Shown: in pieces, positions 1 to 15,004 of the stretch
Layout: the number at the start of each line of letters is the position of its first letter
Position numbering within the stretch: the first letter of the stretch is position 1
From: Isoetes taiwanensis
Taxonomy: Eukaryota; Streptophyta; Lycopodiopsida; Isoetales; Isoetaceae
Assembly: GCA_021234155.1 (NCBI GenBank)
Contig: JAJEKV010000041.1
Span: 3,276,829 to 3,340,828, forward strand
DNA: 64,000 nucleotides
Reading direction: 5' to 3'
Made by a program: the position numbers and the translations under genes
Notes under the pieces: generated by a model
Seen by the model: the letters and a program-made list of their open reading frames with translations, nothing else
Told to the model about the DNA's origin: nothing
Databases searched by the model: none

Positions 1-4330
<4,330 letters not shown>

Positions 4331-4711
4331 CCCAATTGCTCTTGGAATCCTAGGCGCTAGTTGTGTGCGCTCGAAATTCTATTCGATGCCGTTTGCTCTG
4401 TTCGCTATTTAATTTGGATAAGGTGCTGATTAGGGCTTGCAAAATAAGCCGTGTGGGTCCCATCAAGCTCTGCAATCGGTACATCTCTATCAGCACTTGC
4501 AACCAGTTGCTACGTTCTCAGGTCAACCAAATCCATTTCCGACTCTTTTGGACAGACACAGTTCCATTTTCGACTTCTTTGGACAGACCTAAAGTCGGTA
4601 TTTCGCAGTCAGCCATTTGTGCAGACGGTGCACGCTTGGCTACAAATGCAGTGCAGACTTCTTCTGCCTAAGAGTTATAATAAGTTGTGCATCTCTTCTA
4701 CAAGTTATATA

Positions 4712-5604
4712 ATGACGACCAAGCAGAACAGAGGTGAAGGCTCCAGGGCTGCGAAACCACCTGCCAAAAAAAGTCCCGCTTACTCATCCGAAAGAGTAGA
4801 AGAAACTAAGAAATTACACAAACCCAGGGAAACGTATGGTAGGGATAAACCAGCTAAGTCAAAAATTACTGAGATAATTGATGATGGAGATGCTGATTTA
4901 TCTGAACCTAAACCTTAAATAGATCATAGAGGGTCTGAAACAGAAGAAACACATCAGTGCTCCAACAAAGGGGGGAAATGCTTAGATAATTCAAAAAAAA
5001 ATGCAATGCAGGAAACGGTGAAGGAATTGAGAGCAACAATAACAGATGAATTTAAGAAAGAGATTGAAAAAATTAAATCAGCTGGAGAAGAGATGCAAGG
5101 CAATTGTGACAAGAAATTGAGCTACTCAAACAGGGCCCCAGTAAGGAAGATGTACTGGCAAAGGCGTCTCCAGAAATGGAAGAGTTTGTGACACTAAAAA
5201 ATTAGTTTCAAGCCTATGTGGAAGAACAAGAATGGCGACAAAGATTCTTGAATCTACGGATTGTTGGATTACCCGAGGCTGATCAGAAGAATACAAAAAT
5301 GGAGGTGGAGAAACTCTTTATGGCTGAACTTGGTGTGCTAGATGCGAGCATCACAGAGGCTTTTCGAGTTGGAAAAAAAGAAAAAGGTACCCAACATGTT
5401 GTTGTCCGTTTCAATAGCAGAGAAAGCAAATTTGCGGTGCTAAAAAACAAATACAAGCTGAAAGAAAAATTCATCTGGATAAATGAGGATTTGACAAGAG
5501 AGCAAATGAAAGCTAAAAAACAGGAACTTGAAAGAGTTAATGAGGCTAGGGCTAATAACATAAAGGTCGAATGGAAAAAGGGAAAGGCTATCATTGAGGC
5601 ATAG
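4712..5604 (+). pseudogene. LINE ORF1-like protein, broken
   Basis: Starts with an ATG at 4712 in a Lys/Arg-rich segment (4712-4918), followed by coiled-coil-like charged sequence (5006-5191). It ends in an RRM-like or L1 ORF1-like domain (5218-5604) with LRIVGLPE near the start and HVVVRFNSRESK in the middle, a pattern known from L1 ORF1 (transposase_22-like) proteins. Stops at 4916 and 5189 break the frame. The role would be an RNA chaperone coating the LINE RNA. The assignment is by pattern, not by alignment. Confidence 0.65.
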
Positions 5605-5617
5605 GTAGGGGTGGAAG

Positions 5618-6195
5618 CACTCAGAATTGTCATTTGGAAAACAGATTTACAGTGGACAAGATTCTGAGTATGAGGGAAATTTTAGATGAAACTGATATGA
5701 TCTGCTTCGTAGAAACAAAGGACCTTTATGAATTACCTGAAATTGATGGATATGAAAAAATCTATTCAGTATAGAACATTAGATTTAAGCAAAGAGATAA
5801 TGGCAATGGTGGCGTGGTGTGCTATATCAAAAACACATTTCGGAATTTAGTGCATGGAGTTAAAAAGGACAAGAATAACCAGTATATTTGACTCTCAATT
5901 CAGGGGCCAGAAATTACATATTATATGGCAGTGTGTTATTATGCGCCGAGACATAAGCAAACGTATCAAGAATACTGATGCATGTAGTGAAGATTTGTTT
6001 TTTGAATTAGAGCAAGATATCATGAAGCACAACCTTTTGGGAATTGAAGCACAACCTTTTTGCCGATGTGAATAAACGAAATGACATCCTGTGCATGTGT
6101 ATACGAGTGGGGTTCAAGCACAATTTTTTGCCGGTGGTGTGAGATATTGCTATAATAAACGAAATGAGCAAGAAATGTATACTATTAATGTTACC
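5618..6195 (+). pseudogene. LINE ORF2 start, endonuclease remnant
   Basis: Downstream of the ORF1 remnant the translation, read across stops and frame changes, resembles the N-terminal half of an APE-type endonuclease: a segment around MICFVETKDLYELPEIDGYE, then GNGGVVCYIKN, then YMAVCYYAPRHKQTYQEY, then a weak FADVNKRND-like stretch at about 6057-6085. Multiple stops make it non-functional. It ends at the 5-bp target duplication of the Ty3 element. Confidence 0.6.
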
Positions 6196-6200
6196 ATGCC

Positions 6201-6797
6201 TGTTTGGGGTCTGGGTTCGGGAACTCCTGCAAGACAGCCCTCTGTGAGGACCCGTGGATCTAACAGGAGAATCCGGGGACTATGTCACGCGGGATTTGCA
6301 AGAAGAGAACAAGAAAGAGAAAACAGAACAAAAAGAGAACAATGAGATCACAATGAGGAAAACAACTCCCTTGACATCAATGATGATACATGAGCTCTCG
6401 CAATCGAGAGGAAACTGAAGTGAGACAAGACTCAAAACTCATCTAAAAACTCATGTGCTAGCTCTACTCATATATATAGTACAATGGCCTTTGACCCAAT
6501 ATCGACACTCTGCCTGATTTCAGTGCCGACTCCTGGAAGGAGGCCTGATTTGCAGGAATGCTGGCGGTGCCTCTTGAAGTGCCTGGAATCACGCTGACAC
6601 TGACGCGAGTAGTGACGGGCCGTCACTTGTCTGAGCGGCGCCTCTTGGTAGCAGACGCAGGCTTTGACTGCGTGGTCTGCTGCTTGGTCTTTTGCTGGGC
6701 CTTTGACGACTGAGTCGTGCCTGACTGTGGATCCTTGGCCTTGACTTGATCCGACGAATGCATGAATAGTCCTGTGCCAGGAGGCACAGGACTAACA
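6201..6797 (-). repeat. 3' LTR of the Ty3 element
   Basis: 597 bp, nearly identical to 13699-14295. Read on the minus strand it begins TGTTAGTCCTG and ends CCCCAAACA. It contains a TATA-like run at about 6469-6480 (plus-strand catatatatag) in the orientation expected for the element's own promoter. The left flank is the target duplication ATGCC. Confidence 0.95.
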
Positions 6798-6815
6798 CTC
6801 CCCCCACCAAACGAC
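6798..6815 (-). other. Polypurine tract of the Ty3 element
   Basis: Plus-strand ctccccccaccaaacgac is GTCGTTTGGTGGGGGGAG on the minus strand, a G-rich purine run ending exactly at the 3' LTR. This is the expected place for the plus-strand primer. Confidence 0.8.
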
Positions 6816-7728
6816 ACTCAGTCTGAAGAAAAGGAGGAAGTGCTTCCGAGGGGGGGAAACCAGCAGTCTGAAAGTGATCCTCACGGGAATGAGGTCGGGC
6901 GTGCAAGTGTGGGCAAAGGGGCATGATGAGGGCGAAACGGCAACTGTTGATGATGCCAGGTGGCGATAGATGCGAAGGAGTTGATTGAAAGGCAAAATTT
7001 GGCTAAGTCTCCAAACGGTAAAGGGAGAAACAAGGAACGGTGGAGATGAGACGTGAGAGAATGATCCGATGTGACAGCTGGCGAAAGGACGCACATTAAT
7101 GTTCGACGGGCGTGAAAAGATAGAATGTCATTTAATGCTGGCAACTCGAAGTGGGATATCATTAAAACGAAGGTGTCAGAAGGTACCGTGGCTAGATACG
7201 CGGCGGGAGAAAAGATTCTCCATTTAGAAACAGCCTTGCATTGCAACCACGTTGGCGAATTTTCTGATTGGTCCACGTCGACAGGGAGGTCCTCGATTCG
7301 CTATATAAGACGAACAGTGAGCGAAGCGGAGGCATCCGATGGCGCTCAGTATGTCTGCTGCTGGTCTGCACGATAAGTGCACTATGCCTTCGAACTGCCT
7401 TGAATGGATTACGTGCAAGATGGATTGCTTGGACCTCTGGCGGTGCCACAACCGTGGCCTGGCCATGGACGGGTGGTGTGCCGGGATGGCTGAGCATCCC
7501 GATCCTCATACCAACGGGATGGAGGTGATTTTTCACTTGCGCTGGGACCCAGAGCAGAATTACTACCACATCCTGCGTGTCACCTCGGAGTAGAGGGTTT
7601 TTCTTCTTAGGACTTAGTAGATAGGGCTTTGAGCCCGTTTTTGTAAATAGGGCGCTGCCCATAGCGGAAATAGATGGGCTCTGCCCACATTTTGTAAAAA
7701 TTTCACCTATATAATATAAATATGCCGC
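6816..7728. other. Ty3 3' internal region without recognisable domain
   Basis: About 900 bp between the integrase stop and the polypurine tract. Short open frames occur on both strands but none resembles a known envelope or accessory protein. It is long for a Ty3 3' untranslated region, so a decayed extra gene cannot be excluded. Confidence 0.5.
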
Positions 7729-9343
7729 TTAGTGTCTATCTGTTGTGTCTGTGTCTGGAACAGCATCTGGTGGATGATTGTCACTTTCTGTTGTATGAAA
7801 TTGTTTGAGGCGAAAGCCATTAACTAGTGTAGGTAATGGAGTTCCATCGAATTCAGCCAGCTTGAAAACGCTGGGTTGCACCACTTGAACAATTTGATAA
7901 GGGCCAAGCCATCGAAACTTTAACTTGCCCGGAAAATTTTTGTAACGAGAATCATAAAGAAGAACCAAATCTCCTGCTTTGAATGTTTTTGTCTTAATAC
8001 GTTTGTCATGTAAAGATTTTTGCAACTGTTGTCCATGAAGAACACGAATGTAAGCATCACGCCTAAGTTCATCCAACTGTTCCAATTGATAAACCCTTTC
8101 TTTGAGTGCAGCAGGCGGATTATGGGATGTAGCCAATTGAAAACGGAGAGTTGGAAGAATGTATTCAAAAGGCATGAGAGCTTCTTGACCATAAACCAAT
8201 TTGAAAGGAGTGTGACCAGTAGCTATTTTGAAACAAGTATTGTAAGCCCAAAGAACAGTAGGAAGCTTGTTTTGTCGGGCGGTCTGCGAGAAGCGTCACA
8301 AATTTTCTTGAGAATTGTGACCGAGTTTTGTTGGTGCTTTCAGCCAAACCGCTCCTTTGAGGATAGTAAGGTGTGCTCTTGTGATGATGGATCAGTAGAT
8401 AATCCGTCGGCTCCTTGATGGTATGATTGATAAAATGGACACCTCGATCACCGACCAGCTCCGGTAGAGGGGCAACCAAAACGCCGCGGATGATTCGGCC
8501 GATAGATGACCTTGGTTGTGCTTTTGCCGCAGTTGTTGTCCGGAAGTGCGCAAGCTTCCGCCCATTTGGTAGCATAGTCAGTGAGAACCAGAATGTAGCG
8601 GGCACGGGTGTGCCGCGCAGGAGGATCTATGGGTCCCACAAAATCCATCCCCCATTTGCTGAAAGGGAGTGGCGTGGCGACCGGCGTCAATGGAAGAGCC
8701 GCCACGGGCGGGGGTCGCCCCACACGCCGACAAGCATCACACGCGGCGGGCGTGGAGCGCCTTTGAAGAGCGTCGGCCAAAAATAACCTGCAAGAAGGAT
8801 TTTGCGTGCCGTGGTGTCACCATGAAAATGACCACCACCGAGCCCTTCATGGGCTTCTCGGACAATAACACAGCGTCGAAGGACGGTATCCTTGCCCTTT
8901 TTGTAAAGATGGCCTGCAACCATGGTGTAGTCACGGGCCTCGCGGAGAAATTGGTGTTGACGGGATTGAAGCTTGGCTGGAGAGAGCGTGGTGTCCTCTG
9001 GTGGAAGAGCGCCTGTGAGGAGATACTGCTGAAAGTTATGGAACCAATGTGGCGTTGCCGTGACCAGAAAGAGTTGAGCATCAGGAAAGGCGTCTGAGAC
9101 TCCCGTGGAGGGATCATCTGTGTGGATGCGTGAAAGATAATCTGGGACAACATGAGATTTGCCTGCCTTGTGAACAATTTCAAAAGGTGCAAATTCTTGC
9201 AGAAGGAGGACCCAACGAGCAATGCGGCCCGTGGGTGTGGATTTGTTGATCAAATAAAGGAGGGCTTGGTGGTCAACAAAGAATTTGATCTGACTGCCTA
9301 AAAGATAGTGACGGAAGCGTTGGACACAGAAAATTAAACCCAA
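7729..9343 (-). pseudogene. Ty3 RNase H end and integrase
   Basis: Starts with the RNase H tail (FFVDHQALLYLIN, ARWVLLLQEF). Then comes an integrase zinc-binding region (HEGLGGGHFHG ... CDACRRVG), the catalytic core with WGMDFVGPID, a second segment LVGDRGVHFIN and SGLAESTNK supplying the expected D, D and E, and a C-terminal GPY/F-like part (LKFRWLGPYQIVQV) ending at 7729. Pieces lie in three frames (8687-9343, 8448-8780, 8165-8605, 7729-8199), so it is broken. I see no chromodomain. Confidence 0.82.
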
Positions 9344-10380
9344 GGCTTCACGCCTGTGGGCGTAGTAGTTGCGCCAGCCAGATTGAGTTTTCTGCTGGCA
9401 TATCGGTTTGGTTTGTCAGTGTGCGCATCATATTCTTGAGAAAGAACAGCTCCAATAGCGAATGCCGAGACATCTACATGGACATGAAAGGGCTTGTCCC
9501 ATTGAGGAGGAACAAGAACCGGGGCCTGAGTAAGCAAAAGCTTCAACTGTTGGAAAGCAGCATCTGCCTGGGAATTCCAAGCCCAGGTGGATTCATCACC
9601 CGTGAGTTTATGAATGGGATCTGCAATGGCTGCAAGTCTAGGAATGAAGGTGGAGTAATAATTTACCTTACCCAGGAAAGAGCGTGTCTCCTTGATATTG
9701 GCTGGTGCTTGAGCCTTGAGCACACAACTGATTTTGGCAGGATCCGTGGTGATACCTGCTTTGCTGACAACGTGTCCTAACAGAACACCTGAAGTGACGC
9801 AAAAGGTGCATTTCTCGGGATTGAGACTAATGCCGGACTCATCGCATTTCTGAAGGACGAGTTCCAATTTATCCAAATGGTCAGCCATGGAACTGTAGGC
9901 AGAGAAGTCATCTTGAAAAATTTGCAAGAAGGGATTTTCCTTCATAAAATCATGAAAAACTGAGAGCATTATGCATTGAAACGTTGATGGAGAGTTTGAT
10001 AATCCAAAAGGAACCACCTTGTAGGCAAAAGTGCCCCACGGGGTGGTGAAAGTTGTCTTGAGTTGATCAGATTCTTTGATTGAGATCTGATTGTAGCCAG
10101 AAAAACCATCCATGAAGGAGTACATCTCATGTCCAGCGACCTCTTCCAGAACCTGGTCTGTGAAGGGAAGTGGAAAATGATCACGCTCCGTGGCCTGATT
10201 TAGTTTCCTGTAGTCCACGCAAACGCGGATCTTTCCATTGTGTTTGAGTGCAATGACAATGGGGCTCACCCATTCAGAATGTTTGACCTCATAGATCAAA
10301 CCTGCAGCAAGGAGTTTGTCAATTTCTTTGACGCCGCGATCACGGTAATTGGGGTTGAGCCGGTACTGTCGTTGCTACAC
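9334..10380 (-). pseudogene. Ty3 reverse transcriptase and start of RNase H
   Basis: Open for 321 codons. RT landmarks in order: IRVCVDYRKLNQATERDHFP, MYSFMDGFSGYNQI with the first catalytic Asp, FGLSNSPSTFQ, and the catalytic box IFQDDFSAYS (normally Y-x-D-D), then KVNYYSTFIPRLA in the connection region. RNase H begins with FHVHVDVSAFAIGAVLSQ. Upstream, between 10,380 and 11,070, the frame is broken and only weak pol homology can be followed. It would convert element RNA to cDNA in virus-like particles. Confidence 0.85.
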
Positions 10381-11071
10381 GGACGTGCATCGGATTTGGT
10401 AGGAATGGTGAGTTCCCCCAAGGTTTTGTTGATCCCCCGAAGGTCTCTCTCAGAGCTCCGTGCTTAAAATGTGTTTGAACTTTTGAAGAGCGTGGACGGC
10501 CCTGTTACGATAGGGTGTCGGAAGGCGACAGTGATTGTTGCCCACGCCCACAATCTCGACTTCGTGGAGTCCGAATATGTGGGATAACTTCCGTCTTGGA
10601 CAATATGAGCAGGAGAGGTTGAAGCATGACAGATGAGTGGTGCTCTGCGGGTGAAAAGAGAGGTTGCTGATTTTCATCAAGCGCAGGTTGCTTCATGACA
10701 AATAAGTACATCAACAGGATCGGGAGGAAGTTCGGCATCCGAAAAAGTGATCAACACGTTGGATGCGATTGCAAGGAGCCGTAGGGGTCAAGCAAGGCCG
10801 CCCACACCGGGTCCCGATCAAGAGTCATTTCTCCCCAAGGATCAAGCGTATTCGGGGTAGGAGGACAGAGGCAAACTCGCAGTGGAGCCCGAACTTGATA
10901 GATATTCTGGGCCCCTCGAATCGGTGTTCTGGAGAGAGAGGGTTCAAAGATTGTCGACCGAAATGATCTTACCCGTTTCCAAGTCCATAGTGGCATTGAG
11001 GTGACCATTTGTGATGACTAACCGATCCGTAGCCCAATAATGGATACTCTTGGCCCCGCGGAGAAAAGGTC

Positions 11072-12453
11072 TCACACCAACATTTCATAATCACCAGGAT
11101 CTTCTCCAGCCTTCCAAACACCAAATTCTAAGGGGAATCGGAGATCACCAATGTTGATGTGAAGAAGAGGTGTGACGCCTTGAGGTCTCGTGGATATGAC
11201 CATTAGCCAATTTGATGTCATATGGGGCACGATAGAGTTGTTTGATGCCCATTTGTTTGCGGAGTTTATCCGTGATGAGATTGACAGCGCTACCTCCGTC
11301 AATTTGAACATGATTGACTTGTTGATTGCCCACCGTGGCATGGACCGTGGGTGTAGAGTAGCAACAGCCCCAACCAAAACGGTCGGGAGTGGTAACTGGT
11401 CCTTGAGAGCAGGACATAGTTTTAAAATTGTTGCCAAACTTAAGGGAATTTTGATTTTTGCCAGCTCCTCTTGGAGTTCCAGAGGTACATGAGAAAAAGG
11501 ATCTGCTGGATCCACGGGTGCGGGAGTGCGTGGTAATGAAGCAGCAACTTCTTTGAGTAAGTCGACCTCTGCAGCAATATTCGGATATGTCTGAGAGCGT
11601 GGAGGTTGAGATGTGGAAGGTGCATCTTGTCTTTGCTGAGCTCTGGTGGTGGCATGAACATTAGCCAACGTGCGGCCTTCAGCAGCTTGCATGAGGTTCA
11701 GAATGCTTTGGCGTACTTTAGGCATGACATGAGGCATGAGTTTTTCAAAGTCAGGTGCAAAGTGAACCTTTTTGTCCTCTTCATGAGGGGTTGTGTCAAC
11801 TGCAAAGGCAGGTTGCGTGCCATGAGGACGTGACGCCCTGGTCTGGCGTGAAACCAAACCAACCCAATTTGACGGCTGGATTGGAGGATTAAGAGCCTGA
11901 AAAATTTCTTCCTGTGCTTGTTGATCCATCTGAGGTTGATTGGCAGGAGCTGGTTGATAGCGTGATTGCTGAGGTAGGCGAGGTGGCTTCCGAAGAACGG
12001 GACGCGGGCCTTGTTTGCCATTGGCAATCCAAAGTTGGTAAGCCATGAGGCGGACCGAGGTGGTCTGATTCGTGCCAGGAAGCTGCACATGAACTTGTGG
12101 AAGTTGAGGACATGCCGTGGTGGTATGACCCCATTCGTGACAGTGATAACACTGAGCTTTAGAAGGATCAAAAGGGGGGCGTGTGTTGGGTCCCCGTTGT
12201 TGCTCCTCCGCTTCTTGATAGAGTTGATTGGGTTGAGCCCGCAGTGGTTGCGGCTGATATCGCGATTGTTGCTGAGGTGTTGTTTGCACTTGATAAACCA
12301 GCTTGTTGCGGAAAGGTGTAGGATGAGTGCGAGTGCACTCTTCCGTGGCATGATTGCACATGTTGCATCTTTTACAATGAGGCGGGCCATTGGTGGAGTT
12401 GCACTCATTTGCCAAGTGGCCTTGATGTTTGCAGATATGGCACCGATCCGATC
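11072..12453 (-). pseudogene. Ty3 zinc knuckles and aspartic protease region
   Basis: One open frame of about 450 codons carries three CCHC knuckles in a row: CHICKHQGHLANEC, CKRCNMCNHATEEC and CYHCHEWGHTTTAC, all C-X2-C-X4-H-X4-C. Three is more than the one or two usual for Ty3 elements. After a Pro/Gln-rich linker the retropepsin appears in a neighbouring frame (11145-11417) with the active-site-like VQIDGGSAVNLIT, where DGG replaces the usual DTG or DSG, and KLANGHI. The frame change near 11,400 separates it from gag, so a programmed or accidental shift is needed. Confidence 0.75.
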
Positions 12454-12492
12454 GCTACCGCAGATTGGCGTGTTGAGGTTGGACAAAATAGC

Positions 12493-13651
12493 CTATGGAA
12501 CCATGACTGGTGGTATGAAAGGGAGCTCCTGAAGAGCCACGCCACGGGAGGAAACATTGACAGAGTGATTGACAAGGTCGATAGCCTGCTCCAAAGTCTT
12601 CGGGCGCAGGTATTCAGTCATGAGTCGGATAGCTGGAGGAAGTTCTTGGAGAAACCAGACCAAGATCCGCTCGTGGTTCGGGTACTCTTTGAGTTTGGTT
12701 TGAAAGCAGATGTGAAGTCGATCCGCAAAATCCTCAGGCGGACTCCGTGGGCTCTTGTTGAAGGTCATTGAGTTGCTTGAGATGAAGTTGATCATCATCC
12801 GGGGTTCCATAGTGAGAAAGAAAAGCAGTTTTCATTTCGACCAATCTTGTTTCAAAGTGGCTTTTGTTGGACATAAGCCATTGATGAGGAGAGAAACGCA
12901 GGTGTGGTGGAAAAGATATGGAATTTCAGTTGAGGTTGTGCATGACCATTTAGGACAGCCAGAGCCTCAAATTCTTCCATGTGGGCCTGAGCACTTTGGT
13001 CTAATGGTTTGCCTTTCGTGTTGCCAAAGGTTGGATAAGTCACCTTTTAAGGGTCCGAAAGGTAGAGGTGAAAGTGCTTGGCTGGACAGGAACTGGATAG
13101 GGATTATATTGAGGTGGAGTTGGAGGTGGCATTGTGCCTGAAAGACTCTGATGAAGGGGTGAATGAGGGGGAGGTACTGGAGGTGCCCCGATCATTGGTT
13201 TTGAGGTCTGGTAAGGTTGTAAACAGGAAGAGCAAAGGGGAAATGTAGGGAAGGGAAATTCCCGGGAGGAGCAAAAGAGACATGTGGATATCCCTGTCCG
13301 CCCGGAGGAGATGATGGTTGTGAAGGCAGAGGCGTATGGCCAGAAGAATGATGGATGTAGGCATGTTCGGGGGTATGAAAGTAAGGTTGAGAAGGTTGAG
13401 CCTGATAGGGCTCCTGATAGTGATGAGGTGATCCGAGGCCGAGTACGTTTACACGCTTGACGCGGGGAACTGGGACGAGACATGACACGAGGGGTGGGTG
13501 GCGCCGACTGAGCCCTAGACCGAATGTGGCCTCCCTCAATGTCATAAGCAGATCCATACATGTCGCGAACAATTTCCCGTCGATGATGGCGCTCCAAGCG
13601 AGACGCCGTCTGGGAAAGAAGTTCTTCTGGCGTGAAGTTTCGGGCAGACAT
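12493..13651 (-). pseudogene. Ty3 gag, frameshifted
   Basis: Begins with an ATG at 13651, 48 bp inside the 5' LTR (start MSARNFTPEELLSQTASR). The Pro/Ser-rich N-terminal part (13040-13651) shifts frame near 13,500 and again near 13,040. The core capsid segment (12493-12810) has PPEDFADRLHICFQTK and LVWFLQELPPAIRLM, typical of the retrotransposon gag family. The product would form the virus-like particle. It cannot be made in one piece here. Confidence 0.75.
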
Positions 13652-13677
13652 GGCGACAGAAGAAAGGAAAATCGAAT

Positions 13678-13698
13678 CAAACCCGGCAGCGGCGACAG
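13678..13698 (-). other. Candidate primer-binding site
   Basis: Directly inside the 5' LTR, the minus strand reads CTGTCGCCGCTGCCGGG. This resembles the TGGCGCCGTTGCCGG primer-binding site known from some plant Ty3 elements such as Athila, but is not identical (TGTC in place of TGGC). Which tRNA is used is therefore uncertain. Confidence 0.5.
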
Positions 13699-14295
13699 TG
13701 TTTGGGGTCTGGGTTTGGGAACTCCTGCAAGACAGCCCTCTGTGAGGACCCGTGGATCTAACAGGAGAATCCGGAGACTATGTCACGCGGGATTTGCAAG
13801 AAGAGAACAAGAAAGAGAAAACAGAACAAAAAGAGAACAATGAGATCACAATGAGGAAAACAACTCCCTTGACATCAATGATGATACATGAGCTCTCGCA
13901 ATCGAGAGGAAACTGAAGTGAGACAAGACTCAAAACTCATCTAAAAACTCATGTGCTAGCTCTACTCATATATATAGTACAATGGCCTTTGGCCCAATAT
14001 AGACACTCTGCCTGATTTCGGTGCCGACTCCTGGAAGGAGACCTGATTTGCAGGAATGCTGGCGGTGCCTCTTGAAGTGCCTGGAATCACGCTGACGCTG
14101 ACGCGAGCGGTGACGGGCCGTCACTTGTCTGAGCGGCGCCTCTTGGTAGCAGACGCAGGCTTTGACTGCGTGGTCTGCTGCTTGGTCTTTTGCTGGGCCT
14201 TTGACGACTGACCCGTGTCTGACTGTGGATCCTTGGCCTTGACTTGGTCCGACGAATGCATGAATAGTCCTGTGCCAGGAGGCACAGGACTAACA
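13699..14295 (-). repeat. 5' LTR of the Ty3 element
   Basis: 597 bp, same length as the other LTR, with about 13 substitutions between the two by eye and no indel. It holds the promoter-proximal TATA-like run at about 13968-13979. Transcription would run leftward into gag. It is followed on the right by the second copy of ATGCC. Confidence 0.95.
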
Positions 14296-14300
14296 ATGCC

Positions 14301-15000
14301 ATATAATATGAACAAGCTCAATAATATTATTATTTATTGTCAGAAGCCCGATGCTTGATTCCATAGGCAGACCTAGCATATCTTAGGTGTTTTGCTTCTG
14401 AATTAAATGGCTATAAAAGATGATGCCCACTTCAATTCTTTTAGCCGTTATGAAGTGGGATAAAACAATTGAGTAGGGATTGCTCTTTAAGGAGCCCATC
14501 CTCGAATTTGATGTTTTTTTTATAAATGAATAGTTCAATCTAATTAACATGAAAGCTATACTTATATCTTGCATACTTTAGATGAATGACTTTGTGCTAA
14601 TTTGTGTTATGCGATGGGAGATGCTTTCACAAACACCAACACCACTGGAATATCTAGTATTGGCCCCGGGGGATTCACCTATATACAATATGGATATGCC
14701 ATCTGCGTTACTAGGGTAGCAAGAAAACCCATAGTATACGGTCCAAAAGAACTAGAAAAATACCCATATCGAAAATGTACAGGCTTAAAATATTGCAAAA
14801 TGTGATAAAAACCACCCCTTTCCATATATTTTCGTACGAAAGCTCTCCAAAAATAACCCATTTCTTATAACTCAGATGGTTCATACGGGATTTCAGGGTG
14901 AACCCCCTTGGTATTGGCTATAACTTGTGTTGTGACCAAAGCATCAAAACCTCAGTTACAATTACTTTAAAACCACTTTACTGGAGAGGGCATAAGAGAA
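14301..15000. other. AT-rich stretch with no recognised gene
   Basis: Flank of the Ty3 insertion. I see no continuation of LINE copy 3 and no convincing exon. The downstream end of the NUP155 pseudogene begins at about 15,005. Confidence 0.6.
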
Positions 15001-15004
15001 CTAT

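Larger units (their letters stand above)
4340..6200 (+). mobile_element. LINE copy 3, 5' portion (5'UTR, ORF1, start of ORF2)
   Basis: 5' part of an L1-like element: a possible 5' UTR (4340-4711), an ORF1-like nucleic-acid-binding protein in pieces (4712-5604), then an endonuclease-like ORF2 start (about 5640-6195). It stops at the Ty3/gypsy insertion at 6201. I found no continuation of the LINE after the gypsy element at 14,301, so it was either already truncated or the rest has decayed beyond recognition. It has the same orientation as copies 1 and 2. Confidence 0.75.
6201..14295 (-). mobile_element. Complete Ty3/gypsy LTR retrotransposon (minus)
   Basis: 8,095-bp element with 597-bp LTRs at both ends (6201-6797 and 13699-14295). 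Each starts TG and ends CA on the minus strand, and the element is flanked by a perfect 5-bp target duplication ATGCC (6196-6200 and 14296-14300). The domain order read on the minus strand is gag, zinc knuckles, protease, RT, RNase H, integrase, the Ty3/gypsy order. A purine-rich tract abuts the left (3') LTR and a primer-binding-like site abuts the right (5') LTR. The two LTRs differ at about 13 positions by my reading, so the insertion is fairly recent, but gag-pol already contains frameshifts. Confidence 0.95.
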
